Position numbers and translations under genes: made by a program. Below the pieces are notes generated by a model that ran no database searches, had not been told where the DNA came from, and worked only from the letters and a program-made list of their open reading frames with translations. A DNA stretch of 64,000 nucleotides from Hermatobates lingyangjiaoensis (lineage: Eukaryota; Arthropoda; Insecta; Hemiptera; Hermatobatidae): contig JAPFBL010000233.1 in the NCBI GenBank assembly GCA_026182355.1, forward strand, positions 1,612,001-1,676,000, given 5' to 3'. Within the stretch, counting starts at the first letter, position 1, and every line of letters begins with the position of its first letter. Positions 24,553 through 36,772 of this stretch are shown here, piece after piece.

Positions 24553-24859
24553 TAGTTTTTTTTCCCCTCACAACAGTAACCTGTTATGAGGAGGGAGTAT
24601 ATTTAAGTTCACACGTATACAACAGGGTGCAACGTGTATGGAACAACAAAGTTATTATAACTAATAATAAATAATACAAAGTAAGTATAACTATAATCTA
24701 AGTGTAAATAAGTATAAATTGTATTAACTATAAGTAAATTTAGTATAGTAAGTAAAACTAAGTATAACACACAAACATTAATTTAACAGTTAATTTACAT
24801 ACATGTTTAACTAAACTAAAATAATATATGCAAGTAGTATCAAAATTTCTTTACACTCA

Positions 24860-24860
24860 T

Positions 24861-24894
<34 letters not shown>

Positions 24895-26049
24895 TCCGTT
24901 TGATTGGATGAGTGAATGGATATTATGCATCAAAAAGTTTGCAATCATTTTAAAAGCCACATCGTTTGATACATATATCTTAATACAATTTGTCAGATAC
25001 GTCGTTCTTTGCGTGAAAATGTGATTTATTAAACTTTGGCTATATATTTCATCGTTGGCTTGGTACTCTGTCGTACTATATATGTACTATTTTCCCCACT
25101 TGTTTTTCAATTTAAGGGACAGTAATATTTCATTTAAAAATGATTGTTCTTTTGTAAGAGTAAAATAGATGAACTTGTCTAGTAGTCTACCAGTCAAATT
25201 TAATCAATTTCATGTTATTGGTGCGAGCAATATAACACTAGAAACGACAAAGTGAAGTTCCATCCATAGCTACTTCAAGAATGAGTTTACATTTACTTTA
25301 TTAAAAACACAGATTTCATTATGTGTAATATTTCAATAGCTACAGTATGTGCACTTTTAAATTAATAAAAGTAAATTAGTCAAAAGATTAAAATAATTTA
25401 ACTAGTTAATAATTCAATTTATTAATGTTTTATGATATTAATACTATGTATCACCTAATTACTTCAATATTAAAATAAAATGTACTTGATATATAATATT
25501 CAATTAATTTATTATGATGTTTTAATTATAACTAACTGATAATTACAACTAATTGAATGAATAATTAACTCCTTACACTCTAAATTATTGAATGATCCTT
25601 GAGCGATTGAATTATTAATATTATTAATTAAGTGATTCAAATTAAATTTATTGAGTGTAGCTTGTTGAATGACATTATGTTTTTTGATTTAATTACCTAA
25701 ATCAAAATATTTTACTCATTTCAATATTATTTCTTCTATTCAATTACTGAATAATTGATATTTGTTAGAAACATACATTCATATTGTTCCCTAACTGGTA
25801 TAAACAATCATTACCACAATATTTAAGTGGTATTAAAATTTAATTATAATTATGATTAAATTATTAGTTATTAATAATAATTATAATTTATTTAATTATA
25901 ATTAGTAAAATATATTGGCAACATCATAACAAATCAATACTGTTATTGATTGTTTATTTTTTCGGTTGAGTGTACTTTGGACACATTTGAGGGTGAACTA
26001 TTGCAGAATTTTATGTATGAATGTTTACAATCCAATACAAAAATAATCA
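24860..26049. other. (GT)n then AT-rich stretch
   Basis: After the GT run (to about 24891) the sequence is almost pure A/T with taat-rich motifs. No gene is recognised. Confidence 0.5.
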
Positions 26050-26057
26050 GTATAGAC

Positions 26058-26391
26058 CAGGAGTTCCCAGCCTTGTTTAGCCCATTCACCCCTCGCCATT
26101 TCCCACAATGCCATTCCCCCCACCCCCTATTATTTCCAAGGTAGTATATACACTTTTACAACTTTACAGTGATTATGATTATAAGAGAATTTTACAAATA
26201 AAATGCTAATTATAATTATTGATGGATATATTAAATATTAATTCCATTAATTTTTTTTTTAAATTATAATTAAGGGGTCAAAACCTATAATAGCTTTCCT
26301 TACTCTGTGAACTTACTGTGGTCACAATTCACCCCCTGAAGATCCAAAATTCACCCCTGGGGGTGAATTTCACCCCCTTTGGGAACCCCTG
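26058..26391. mobile_element. hAT-type MITE with perfect 8-bp target duplication
   Basis: The ends are CAGGAGTTCCCAGCC (left) and, inverted, CAGGGGTTCCCAAAG (right). The 8-bp direct repeat gtatagac flanks the element at 26050-26057 and 26392-26399. The interior holds repeated ttcacccctgg-type motifs and AT-rich sequence, without a transposase frame. The CAGNGGTTCCCA ends and 8-bp duplication are hAT hallmarks. Length 334 bp. Confidence 0.9.
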
Positions 26392-26399
26392 GTATAGAC

Positions 26400-27873
26400 A
26401 GTAATTTGTATCAAATTCTGTGATAATAGCATTATGACAACTTTCATTGATGACAGTAATTCATTATAAAATAACTACTCTTAGTTGAACATAGTACAAC
26501 TGATATCGGATATGTAATGAAACACAACCATTTATTCAAATAATAATGATAATAATAAAAATAATCATAATAAAGTCACTATCAATACTAGAGTAGTAAT
26601 AAGTTTATAATATTAGTTAATAAAGGCACTAAAATAGAGCTTACGAAATCATTTACTTTTAATAACTTATGACATAGAAGTGAGAATGAGTATGGAACAA
26701 TTTCAACAAATTCCCACTCATAATACAACCTAATTCTTATTAAAAAATAAAATCACTTAATAAACTCAATCAGGAAATGGAGTTTAGTTGAGTTTAAAAA
26801 AAAACCAATAAGTTACACAATAATATTAAAACGAAATTTGCAAGTAAGTTTAAACAATTGAAAGAAAATGTTTATTATTTCAATAAAATGTGAATAAAAA
26901 AAAAAGTATTATTATTTCAACTTGAGATATTTCAATTCATTTTTATCTCTTTAGAAAATTGCTTCTTTTTTGTTTTTTTTTTTTAAATTTACCTCTTAGA
27001 GAAGGCAAATATAATTGACAAGTTTTGCAGTAGCATTGTGTTCATTAATGCTGAAGTTGTAAACTCCAACTTTTCTCTTCAGCTTTTCTCTCTGAGATCC
27101 CACCTCCTGCCACACAAGAGTATTCTAATCCTTTTTCAGCCAAACAGCGTTTTATATTAAATTTGTGTATAAAGTTTTGTAATCCAATATATTTTGACAT
27201 CCTTTTTACATTGAATTAATCATATTTATTTATTGCAATAGTTTATTATTGGATTTTTAGTTATAAACTGGATACTGCATTAAAAGTATTGCCTCTCTAA
27301 AATTGATTTTTGTCATATTTGAATATATTAGTATCAATGAAACTTTTGATCCACTGGATTTATTTCAGTGTAATTTTATACGAACATTTGGTCCAATTAT
27401 GCAGAAAATAGTGGTATTCTATACAAAATGTTATTAGAACTATAGTGCCAAAAGTTGGAATTATAAACGAAAACAAATAATAACTCATTTTACAGATTTA
27501 TATATTCTACTCTTTGAATATCGCAATATCTGTTTACTTATTTCTTTTTTATTATAAGGTATCAGTGTTAAATCTCAACTTATAAAAATTTTATGAAATT
27601 AAAACTATCAAATAAAAATGAATCTACTTTATTTTAAAAGATTAAATACTAAATTTATGAATTTATATTTAAACTACTTAAGATTCAGACAGGCTTCATT
27701 GAGTAAACTCCTCAATGAAGGCTTTCATAGAGGTCAACTCCTCTATATTGTGAAATGGTTTCATTACATTGCATTATAATAGTCAGTCAGATATAAGACA
27801 ATATTAATAAAAGATGGTCGAAAAGTGTTTTTACAAATTTTAGCGTTTTTCTACTAATAGTAGGTTTTACATA
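26400..27873. other. AT-rich stretch without a recognisable feature
   Basis: Small local inverted repeats occur near 27690-27750. No gene is recognised. Confidence 0.5.
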
Positions 27874-28012
27874 TTGGGTTTCTGACTCTGACGAAGACCG
27901 CTTGTTACGGTTGAAAGATCTTGGTCTTGTTTTCCCATTTCATATTGTGGTTTGATCATTGATTGTTATTTCACGTGTTTATGTGATATATATATATATA
28001 TATATATATATT
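27874..28012 (+). mobile_element. Family G, single plus copy 5, then (TA)n
   Basis: CTGACGA at 27888-27894, intact GACCG / CGGTT helix II and GAAAGATC. The distal tail ends at about 27987 and runs into (TA)n. Confidence 0.75.
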
Positions 28013-28086
28013 AGTTATTTTGTTAGTTATAAATATTTAGTTAGTTCTTAAATAGTGTTAGATATAAATAGTGTTAGAGTGTGTAG

Positions 28087-28118
<32 letters not shown>

Positions 28119-28980
28119 TCGATGCGATGTTGACCAATGGGAGTAGAGTTACAGGTCCAGGCGTAAGGTCCCAGTTGCCCGCTGCTCAGCAAAAGCCTTT
28201 GGTTTGCCAATGGTAAGAGGTTGCACATCCCTCTTTTAAAGTGGGAAAAACTTCCTCATTTAAGTGTTGTTTTTTTTTTTATTTTTGTGGTTTGGGTTTG
28301 TTGTTGTTTACTATTTTTCTGACGGTTTGCAATTTTGATATTGGTTGTTTACCGAAAACCCCTTCTCTTCATCCAAAGGGGTAAGGTTGAAGTCCCTCTT
28401 GATTATTAAGAGTGTTGACATGGAATCCAACTTTTCTGTAAAATTTCAAGTTTACTTTTGTATATTGCCCGGTTTCTTATTTCAGTTTTTTCTTCGGAAG
28501 ATTGTGTATTGATGGGGGTGGTAGGTAGAAAAGTTCCAGTTGCCTGGTGGTGGTTTTGCAATGTTTAAATTCCTGGTTATTTGGCAAGGAAAAATTGGCC
28601 CAAAACTTGGTCCTTTTCATTTTTATGGGTTGTGGGGGGTGTTGTGGTGTTACCAATTGGTTACGGTAGCTGGTATTGCCCGTGTCGCAAAAAGCCTTTC
28701 TTCTGCCAAAGGTAAGAGGTTGCACAGTCCCTCTGTTTAAAGATGTTTGGCGAAAACTTATACTTTACAGTAATCCTGTTCCCTTTCTTTTTATTTTTGG
28801 GTGGTTGGGTGTTTTTTTTTACTATTTTCTGTACAATTGCTGGTTTTAAATGAATTCGGTTGTTTATGCAAAAGCCGCCTTCACTTCATGCCCGGGGTAA
28901 GGTTCACATCCCCATTAAAGAGATGTTGACACCTTGACCGTTGACCTTGCCTTAAAATCCTGGACCTTAACTCACTCCCA
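28119..28980 (-). mobile_element. Family L, eroded inverted arm
   Basis: Read on the minus strand this matches the L units to the right, covering roughly 1.4 units. It carries very many single-base and short deletions. The hammerhead-like core is lost here: the region that should hold CTGAAGAT reads CAAAT near 28580. The outer end (gatgcgatgttgacc) is the inverted match of the right end near 30250. (TA)n lies at 28091-28118. One arm is far more damaged than the other, which is odd if both arrived together. Confidence 0.7.
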
Positions 28981-30297
28981 TTGGTCAACATCGCATCGAA
29001 TCATATTCCTTTCCCCGGACAACCCATAGTAAACTTATATAAGGACCAACGTCTGGGCCATTTCCTTGCCTGAAGATAACCAAGAATGGTTGAAACATGT
29101 CGCAAATACCACCACCAGGTCAACAGTGCAGAACTTTTCATCACCTACCAGCCACCCATCAATAGCAGCAATAACTTCAATGAAGAAAAAACAGAACATA
29201 AGAAACCGAAGAGAACAATATACAAAAGCTACAACTTGAAGATGTTTCTACGAGAAAAGTTGGATTCCAGTGTCAACATCTCTTAATAATCAAGAGGGAC
29301 TGTGCAACCTCTACCCCTGTTGGCATGAAGATGAAGGCGGCTTTTCGCAGTAAACAACCGAGAGTATCATTTAAATATCCAGCAATATCCGTAACAGAAA
29401 ATAGTAAACAACAACAACACCCAACCACCACAAAAATCAAAAATAGAAAGGGAACAGGAGTTCACTGTAAAGTGAGGCTAATGTTTTCTGCCAAACATCA
29501 TTTAACACAGAGGGACTGTGCAACCTCTATACCTATTGGCAGAACGCAAAGGCTTTTTGCTGAGCAGCGGGCAACTGGGACCTTACGCCTGGACCTGTAA
29601 CTCTACTCCCATTGGTCAACATCGCATCGAATCATATTCCTTTCCCCGGACAACCCATAGTAAACTGTATATAAGGACCAACGTCTGGGCCATTTCCTTG
29701 CCTGAAGATAACCAGAGAATGGTTGAAACATGTCGCAAATACCACCACCAGGTCAACAGTGCAGAACTTTTCATCACCTACCAGCCACCCATCAATAGCA
29801 GCAATAACATTCAACTGAAGAAAAAACATGAACATAAGAAACCGAAGAGAACAATATACAAAAGCTACAACTTGAAGATGTTTCTACGAGAAGAAGTTGG
29901 ATTCCAGTGTCAACATCTCTTAATAATCAAGAGGGACTGTGCAACCTCTACCCCTGTTGGCATGAAGATGAAGGCGGCTTTTCGCAGTAAACAACCGAGA
30001 GTATCATTTAAATATCCAGCAATATCCGTAACAGAAAATAGTAAACAACAACAACACCCAACCACCACAAAAATCAAAAATAGAAAGGGAACAGGAGTTC
30101 ACTGTAAAGTGAGGCTAATGTTTTCTGCCAAACATCATTTAACACAGAGGGACTGTGCAACCTCTTACCTATTGGCAGAACGCAAAGGCTTTTTGCTGAG
30201 CAGCGGGCAACTGGGACCTTACGCCTGGACCTGTAACTCTACTCCCATTGGTCAACATCGCATCGAATCATATTCCTTTCCCCCGGACAACCCATAG
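28981..30297 (+). mobile_element. Family L tandem repeat, two units of about 631-636 bp, each with a hammerhead-like motif
   Basis: The junction motif ttggtcaacatcgcatcgaa recurs at 28981, 29612 and 30248. Each unit has CTGAAGA (29070 and 29702), one U, a 5-bp helix II AACCA / UGGUU, then GAAACAUGUC. ACAUGU can form helix III. After C17 the sequence GCAA pairs with UUGC just before the core, a 4-bp helix I. The units are nearly identical. A 259-codon frame (29518-30297) spans them, but its peptide repeats only because the DNA repeats, and the first unit breaks the frame. Tandem units bounded by hammerheads resemble animal retrozymes. (TA)n follows at 30299-30350. Confidence 0.75.
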
Positions 30298-30364
30298 TAA
30301 ATATTTATATTATATATTAATTATTATAATATATTATAATATATATATATTGATAAAAGTATGG

Positions 30365-30625
30365 GGCGTGAAGTAGAAACAAAATAAATGTTTATCAGGA
30401 CTTGGTCAGTTCTTCAGGTTTCTCTTTTTATTTAAAACCTTTTTCATAGGCAGTAGTATGAATTGTTAAAACAGAAAAACTAAGTATTACATTAGAGATT
30501 ATTTCACAAAGAAAACAGTCTTTGGATTTCAATATCACGTTTTCAGTTTGAATGAATCCTTGACACGTGATCCGTGACACACGCAATCATGTAATATATT
30601 AATATTGAAGTTCTGCAGGAGGTAA
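30365..30625 (-). mobile_element. Family B-related terminal repeat
   Basis: It shares with 56816-57235 the sequence cttggtcagttcttc, then tttaaaacctttttcatagg and gaattgtt/aaacagaaaaact. The CTGANGA core is absent, as in other B copies. Single minus-strand copy. Confidence 0.6.
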
Positions 30626-31049
30626 CTGTACCGGATATCTACAAAGAATGCATGTAACCAAATTTCCCTGAATGTCTGACTGGATTATAGCTGTTTACAT
30701 TGAATAACTAAAAATGATCGTATTCAACACAATGCATTATTCTGTGATTACTTAATGATTCAACTTAAAAATAGTGAGAGCAAGAAGAGTCAGATAACCG
30801 AAGTCTTTTTTTTATCCAAGCTCTTAATTTACCTGTTGACAACTCCAAAATCTTTAAAGTTGAATAGAATCTGACCTATTTTGTTACAATATTTGACTAC
30901 ATAAAAAAAGGGCTATTTTGGATCTCTTGACGTGGAATGCTTTACGAACTACTTCAAATAATGGTCAGCTATCCATAATTATTACGTACCCATCACTAAT
31001 GAGAAATTGCAGTTTGGCATTAGACTCAACTATCCTGGTAGTTTATGAC
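30626..31049. other. AT-rich stretch, nothing assigned
   Basis: The plus frame at 30918-31145 overlaps the better minus-strand frame described next. Confidence 0.5.
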
Positions 31050-31427
31050 TCAAAGGTACCCAGAATTATTACAGTAAGCCTCCCTCCCTGGTTCCTGTAT
31101 ACCTATGTCTACACTATGTCGGCAATAGGGTGTATACTCTTGTAATATGAAGGTAGTCTTGTCAGTCTGAATGGGAGAGAATGGATTCATAGTCGATAAT
31201 GATTGATAAGAAAGAAGTAGCGGAGTCATTGATTTATTGCTTTTTGACATGGTTACAGGTTTAGGAATTTGGGTTGTTGGAAGGAGAGGGGATTTTCTCG
31301 GAGGGTTAGAGGAGTTTCGTGTTGTAGATTTTTTCGGTTTTTTAAGTATTACTGGAGGTTTGAAAGGTAGAGGGTTAGTAGAGGTAGAAGGAGAGGATTG
31401 TGTGCTTGATCATTTCTCTTGCCAGTC
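31050..31427 (-). CDS. Unrecognised open frame, possibly a retroelement ORF remnant
   Basis: A minus-strand frame stays open for about 125 codons ending at 31050. The first ATG is at 31250 (66 residues, MSKSNKSMTPLLLSYQ). Upstream codons are proline-, serine- and threonine-rich (PLPFKPPVILKKPKKSTT). Near the end, CRHSVDIGIQEPGREAYCNN is faintly like the D-I-x-x-I-Q-E-P motif of LINE endonucleases, but no further endonuclease motifs follow. Base composition is less AT-rich than the surroundings. It may be a decayed LINE, a lone exon or chance; I do not assign a function. Confidence 0.25.
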
Positions 31428-32107
31428 CAGGTAGGTGTCCAGTCTATTCACTTATACTATTTATGTAAATGGTCAATAAGTGAATACCCTGCTAAATATC
31501 AATATATATGGTTGAGTTCTATAGAGCTATTCTTGAGATGTGAGAGAGTGTTTGATGTTTAAAATGGATTCGTAATAAATATTGTTGTAAGTCTTAGGAG
31601 AAGGCTCATGGTCCGAGGCCTAAGCCTGACATGTAGTATTGGACTAGTGGCGGCTGTGGTAAACCCATGTTTTGGAAGACACTCTGGTATTTAATTGAGT
31701 TGAACCTAGTTTCATCTGACGCTGTGTGAAAAAACATTAACTTCTTCTGGTTTGTTTTGAGTACAACAAGAGAGTGCTCTAAAGCACATTTGCTTGAATC
31801 TGTTGAGTCTTAGATAGATTGACTAGTAAGGTCCCACTAGGCAGGACAATTGAACTCCCATGAGGCAATGTTAGTATTTGAGACAAATTTACTATAAATA
31901 TGCCTCTATTAAGTTACACTGGACATTTCTATATCCTTTTACAATAATGTCTTACACATTTAAAAAAAGACTCGAGTGAGACCCCACGGAAAACTTTATT
32001 CCCCTCATAATGCATTTCAAGTACAATATACTACATTTATTAAAAAAAATTTATAACTCTATGATTAAAATCCCCACCAATAATTATCAATTAGAACATT
32101 GTATCCA
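31428..32107. other. No recognisable feature
   Basis: Mixed composition, no long frames. Confidence 0.5.
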
Positions 32108-32417
32108 ATTGCTTAAACTGATGACCTAGCGGGTGATAACGTCAGCCGTTTACCGGCTTTTTCTTTCATCGGTGATTCTACAGATCCTACATTGGGAGTC
32201 CTAAATTTTGCCTAACTCAATTCCATTTTGACTAGGGATCTTTAATGAGTACCTGGCATCGTACAGTCTCGGAACCGACGGCTTAGAGTCCCCACCGAGG
32301 GCCGACTTACTCAGATACACACCTCCTGCGTGAATGAATCGAGGACTAGGTGAGGATCGAACCCTGGACTACCAGCCCAGAGGCGAGTACGTTAACCACT
32401 GGGCTAACCTGGCCCCC
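32108..32417 (-). mobile_element. tRNA-derived SINE, copy 2
   Basis: On the minus strand: GGCCAGGTTAGCCCAGTGG start (A box), B box GGTTCGATCC, body and conserved tail as in copy 1. The head is the best preserved of the family. The tail ends near cctagcgggtgataacg (plus-strand reading). Confidence 0.85.
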
Positions 32418-33899
32418 CACATTGTGTCCTAATAATAAACATAGTATTAAATTATTTGCTCCTTTTAAATGAATTAACTAATCAGTTGTTTATAATTTAT
32501 AAACTCTTGACACCACATAAAACATTGGCTGCCTTCTAATAATTAATCTTCACACTACTTAACTTGCACAGTAGTTACCAAAATAAAAAAAGTTTTGAAT
32601 GTTTCATATTTTATATAAATCCATTTAACCTCTGAATCGCTGAAATGGTAAAAAAAATTTTACTACATTTGTCTTCTATCTATAAATACAAATTTTTATT
32701 TCCTATAAATTATGCCTCTTTTTGTAAAATTCTAGAGGATTTGGTTTCCATGATTTTCACATCACCATTGAGGGTGTTGAAATAGCCTGTACCTGCTTTG
32801 TTTTTTTACGTTTGTTCTTCATCTGTTTTAATTTATAGCAGTGTTGATTCATAATATACTTTTTTGGATTGAAAAATATTCTTTTTTAAATTCCGCATTA
32901 TGAGTAAATAACACACTACCATATAACAGATTGTACAAGTAATAAAATAATATATTTTTTACGAATATCTAGTTAATTTATAACAAGATATTTCTGAAAT
33001 AATTATGTTTTTGTTTTTATATAAAAAAAGTTTGAGAGCTTTTTATGAGCTTGGTATTTGAGAAATAGAAAAGTAGAGAGAGTGAGAGTGAGTGAGAGAG
33101 AGAGAGAGAGAGAGAGTTTGAAAGTACGAAATAATGTGATTGAGAGAGATAGCAAAAGAGTGAGTTGCAAATGACTATAAACCTACACCCTTTGTTGGCA
33201 TGCAAGAGTTTTAGTTGACTCTTTTATTATGTAGGGCAAGGGGTGGAATCCCTTAAGGATATGAATTATGACCAAGAACTCCACCCTCTGTTGCGTCCCT
33301 TCTATAATGATCCAGATATTACCATGAAAGGACATTTAATTAGTCTAATTTTCTATTTATCTATAACTAATAAAACCAATTGAAATGCCAATTCCGAACC
33401 ATTATTAGGTTGTGATGAAACCAATTTATTGTTTTCAATAAAATTATACCACTAACGATAATTAAACTAAATCAATGTGTTTCCGCATGTTAGCATTAAT
33501 AAACATAACGATCTCAACATGCCCCAGTTCCAATATCCTCATTACCATAGCCTTAGATGTTACTATAACCAATTAAAGTCCATAAAACATGATATGTTAA
33601 TATTATGAGTTTTGCCGGCTCTACAAGTTCAACAAAATATATCTTTCATCAGCGATCATTAAATATTCATTCAGTAAAACGCCAAAAAACATAGTGCTTC
33701 TATATAAAAAACACAAGTATAACAAATTAAAGTTGCCAAACCTTTAAAATAAATGTAGCCATATTACGTATTTGATATAAGACCATTTTATACATATTTT
33801 TAGTAATTTTTTAAAATATTAAATTATGACTTTTATACACAAACATACACATAAATGTCTACATATATATCATTTTTATATTAACATAAAATATGGTTT
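32418..33899. other. AT-rich stretch with (GA)n at 33075-33117
   Basis: The GA run explains the serine/leucine minus-strand frame at 33017-33205. A less AT-rich patch at 33230-33300 shows no frame. Nothing else is assigned. Confidence 0.6.
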
Positions 33900-33940
33900 T
33901 TTTATATATATATATATATAATATATATATATAATATAGG
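33900..33940. repeat. (TA)n
   Basis: Directly precedes a PLE 3' fragment. Confidence 0.95.
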
Positions 33941-33941
33941 T

Positions 33942-34125
33942 CATCCGTTGGCAAACGCAGTGACCTTCCCGTTGTACTCATGCCAGTTTCATGGACTCAG
34001 TTTTAATGACTGTTTCCGTGTACAGGTCCTGAGGCAGATTGATCAGACTAATTCGAAAGTTATTGAGAGCTTCAGAAGAGCACTTATTAGTAATTCTGGG
34101 CGGTAGATCCTCCTGGGCTTAACCT
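33942..34125 (+). pseudogene. PLE GIY-YIG C-terminal fragment (59.4-kb lineage)
   Basis: Reading frames give SSVGKRSDLP-like sequence, then HGLSFNDCFRVQVLRQIDQT and SFRRALISNS, matching residues of the PLEs at 58.64 and 59.4 kb. There are frameshifts near 33980, and the catalytic glutamate region (ASEEAYI in the best copy) reads SFRRALI. The YVG and arginine motifs lie before the (TA)n boundary and are missing. It is dead. Confidence 0.75.
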
Positions 34126-34390
34126 CAATCGTTGATTTTTTTTTTTAAGTTGTTGTCAGCTTTTAATTTTATTTTAGTTAATGTTTTCATTTTTTAATTT
34201 TTATTTGGCTTTTATCTCTCTATCTTCCCTGTCTCCTTTCCTCGAAAGTTGGCTTACTGTTTGAGTGCTTCAGTTCGAACGCCAATCGTCGTATCAGCCT
34301 TTGGAGCGATTCACTTCTTTTCCTGAAGACGAGGACATCGAAATTAAGTGAGTTCAGTGGTTTCCTTTCTATGTGTTCTTTTTTTAAAGT
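34126..34390 (+). mobile_element. PLE 3' UTR with hammerhead-like motif (family E)
   Basis: CTGAAGA is at 34323-34329, then one C and GAAAUUAAG from 34340. TTCACTT upstream and AAGTGAG downstream can pair as a distal helix I. Helix II is reduced to GA / UC with flanking mismatches. Continuous with the coding fragment to its left, so this places the motif in the 3' end of a PLE. A T-run at about 34137-34146 marks the start of the UTR. Confidence 0.65.
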
Positions 34391-34408
34391 CTAGTTTATA
34401 ATTATTAT

Positions 34409-34765
34409 AATCAAACTACAATAAGAAATGGGAAAACAAGACTAAGATCTTTCAACCGTAACAAGCGGTTTTCGTCAGAGTCAAAAATCCAACTGGTTTT
34501 ACATTATTCAGTTGGGTTTTTGACTCTGACGAAGACCGCTTGTTTCGGTTAAAAGATCTTATTCTTGTTTTCCCATTTCTTATTGCGGTTTGATCATTGA
34601 TTGTTATTTCACATAAACACGTGAAATAACAATCAATGATCAAACCACAATAAGAAATGGGAAAACAAGAATAAGTCTTTTAACCGAAACAAGCGGTCTT
34701 CGCAGAGTCAAAAAACCCAATGATCTTAGTCTTGTTTTCCCATTTATATTGTAGTTTGATCAATT
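34409..34765. mobile_element. Family G cluster, copy 6, four alternating arms
   Basis: Order: minus (34409-34502), plus (34512-34620), minus (34612-34715), plus tail (34723-34765). The plus core CTGACGA is at 34526-34532, but GAAA reads AAAA. The second minus arm has lost one base of the core (TCGCAG in plus reading). The plus-to-minus joint shares the palindrome ttcacataaacacgtgaa. Confidence 0.75.
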
Positions 34766-36772
34766 ATTATATATTTTATATTTATATATATAATATATAA
34801 TATATTGTTCATACATAAATATAAACAATTTTTTAAAACAAATATATCTGTATATTCAATGCAGAACAAAAAGATATTTAAATTCTTATTTTAATTATTG
34901 AATTATAATTCTTTAAAAATTAATTGGACCTGTTAGAATTTGTATATTTATTACATAAACTGTATTTCAGAAAAATTATTTGTCAAATTGTGTCCATCAT
35001 AAAGCCAAAATAAGTTTTATTCTTAACATTTCTGGTAAAGTAGATTTTTATTATATTGAATCATTCTAATTCATTATAATGCATATTTAATATTTTTACT
35101 GAAACACACAAAATTTTGCAAACAATTTAATAATGTTGATAATTATTGATAATTACATAATTATAAAGCTATATAAAATAATATTCAAATAATCGTTTTG
35201 TTAGTTAATTTTCCATGGTAACACTCATTTTTCAAAAAAAAATTTTCAATTTACTAACCCGGCTCGAGCAATTCTGTTTTTTATGAAGGAGGCTTACTTT
35301 AAGGAATCGGTTAAGTAAATATTTTGTATAAACTTGGCACTCGCATGAAAGAGAAATTTCTCCTGATGGCAATTGAAAAATGATCAACAATTTCTGAAAT
35401 GCCTTTTAATTGGTTGAGAATTTTGAGTTTATTTATGCATATTCAATATAACTTTTATACATAGTCGGTTAGATATTGTACTAGTAATGAATGGTAATTA
35501 ATAAGGATGATAATGTGAAGAAATTCACAGTTCTTATATGTGTGAAATATTGAATATTTGCTATAAAGTTCATAATATGAAAACAACATATATTTTGAGA
35601 CTGGTTCATTGATAATTTGAATTAGTTGCGGGAAAGCTGAAATTGCACGGAAATCAAGCTCATTTATGAGGAAAATCCGGTATATTCCACATTCAATTAT
35701 ACTATGCGGAAAATTAAAATAATTACCAGAAATAATTAGGAGTCAATTTAATTAATTGATTTATTTTAATGGCGCTAATTAATTTACTAATTTTAAGGTA
35801 AAACATATATTATCCGCTTGTTTACAACTTTTGGGGAATGTTGCAATGGTTGAATGGAAAAATAAATCTTGACAGTGAAAATAAGGCAGTAACTATAGCA
35901 TTGTCTAACATTGTGTGAAATATTTTTTACATTATTTAACATACATGATTACCAAATATAAAATCGGATAAATAATTATCACTAATAAATAAAATTAGTA
36001 GCAATCAATGAAATATACTTACAGTATTAATAAAGTAATTAAACAAAAAAGAATTGATCAGTTACGGTATATAAGAGGGATAAAGTTGCTGTAGTGCAGT
36101 ATATGAGTGAAGTGTATGATTAGATTATATAAGTTCGTTGTTATTATCCGTTCAATGTATTTGTAAAATTTTGGAACTTTGAAAAATGATTACTAGAACA
36201 TTTTATGGATACAAAAGCAATTCGATTAGTTCAAAGATAAATGGAAGCCTCTGTATTTATAAGTTTAATTCAAAAAAAAAAAAAAATGGTAAATATTACT
36301 TTGTTTTTATTAACAGAAATCTTTGATTTTATTAATTTTTTTATGTTAAAATTTATAGGAAAATAAGTAGCAGTTTTATGAATAACTGCGTTATTTAAAT
36401 TCCTATATTATAGGGAACATAATACCTCAAGTAAGGCAACGAAAATGAAATTTTGTGAGGTACGTTTTATGAATTAGTTGATTTATGTAACAGTTTCTAT
36501 AGAAAATTTAATTTAATAATAATTTTTTTTAACTTTTTGAAATTTTAATAAAAGATGTTAAAGTGATTAATGAAATGATTAATAGTAAGATAGTAATGAT
36601 TATGATTTCATTTATTAATGGATTATTCAATATATTTAAATAATATTAACTAGAATTATTTATTACATAACATAAGTTCAATCTAATGGATGCACTTTTA
36701 TTATAGATTCATTGTGGTATCACAAGGGTCCGGCTTGTGGCCTACGTGTGTTCTCTTTCGGGACGTCCACTG
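34766..36772. other. AT-rich stretch without a recognisable feature
   Basis: Includes (TA)-rich sequence to about 34806. A CG-richer patch at 36728-36772 adjoins the telomere-like repeat. Confidence 0.5.

Noticed and set aside
28540..28740. 66-codon frames on both strands in the eroded arm of family L
   Set aside because: The arm is an inverted, deletion-ridden copy of a non-coding repeat; the frames are not kept in the intact units.
29518..30297. 259-codon open frame
   Set aside because: It spans tandem non-coding repeat units; the peptide repeats only because the DNA does, the first unit breaks the frame, and the hammerhead-like motif lies inside it.
33017..33205. Serine/leucine-rich minus frame
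   Set aside because: Produced by a (GA)n tract.
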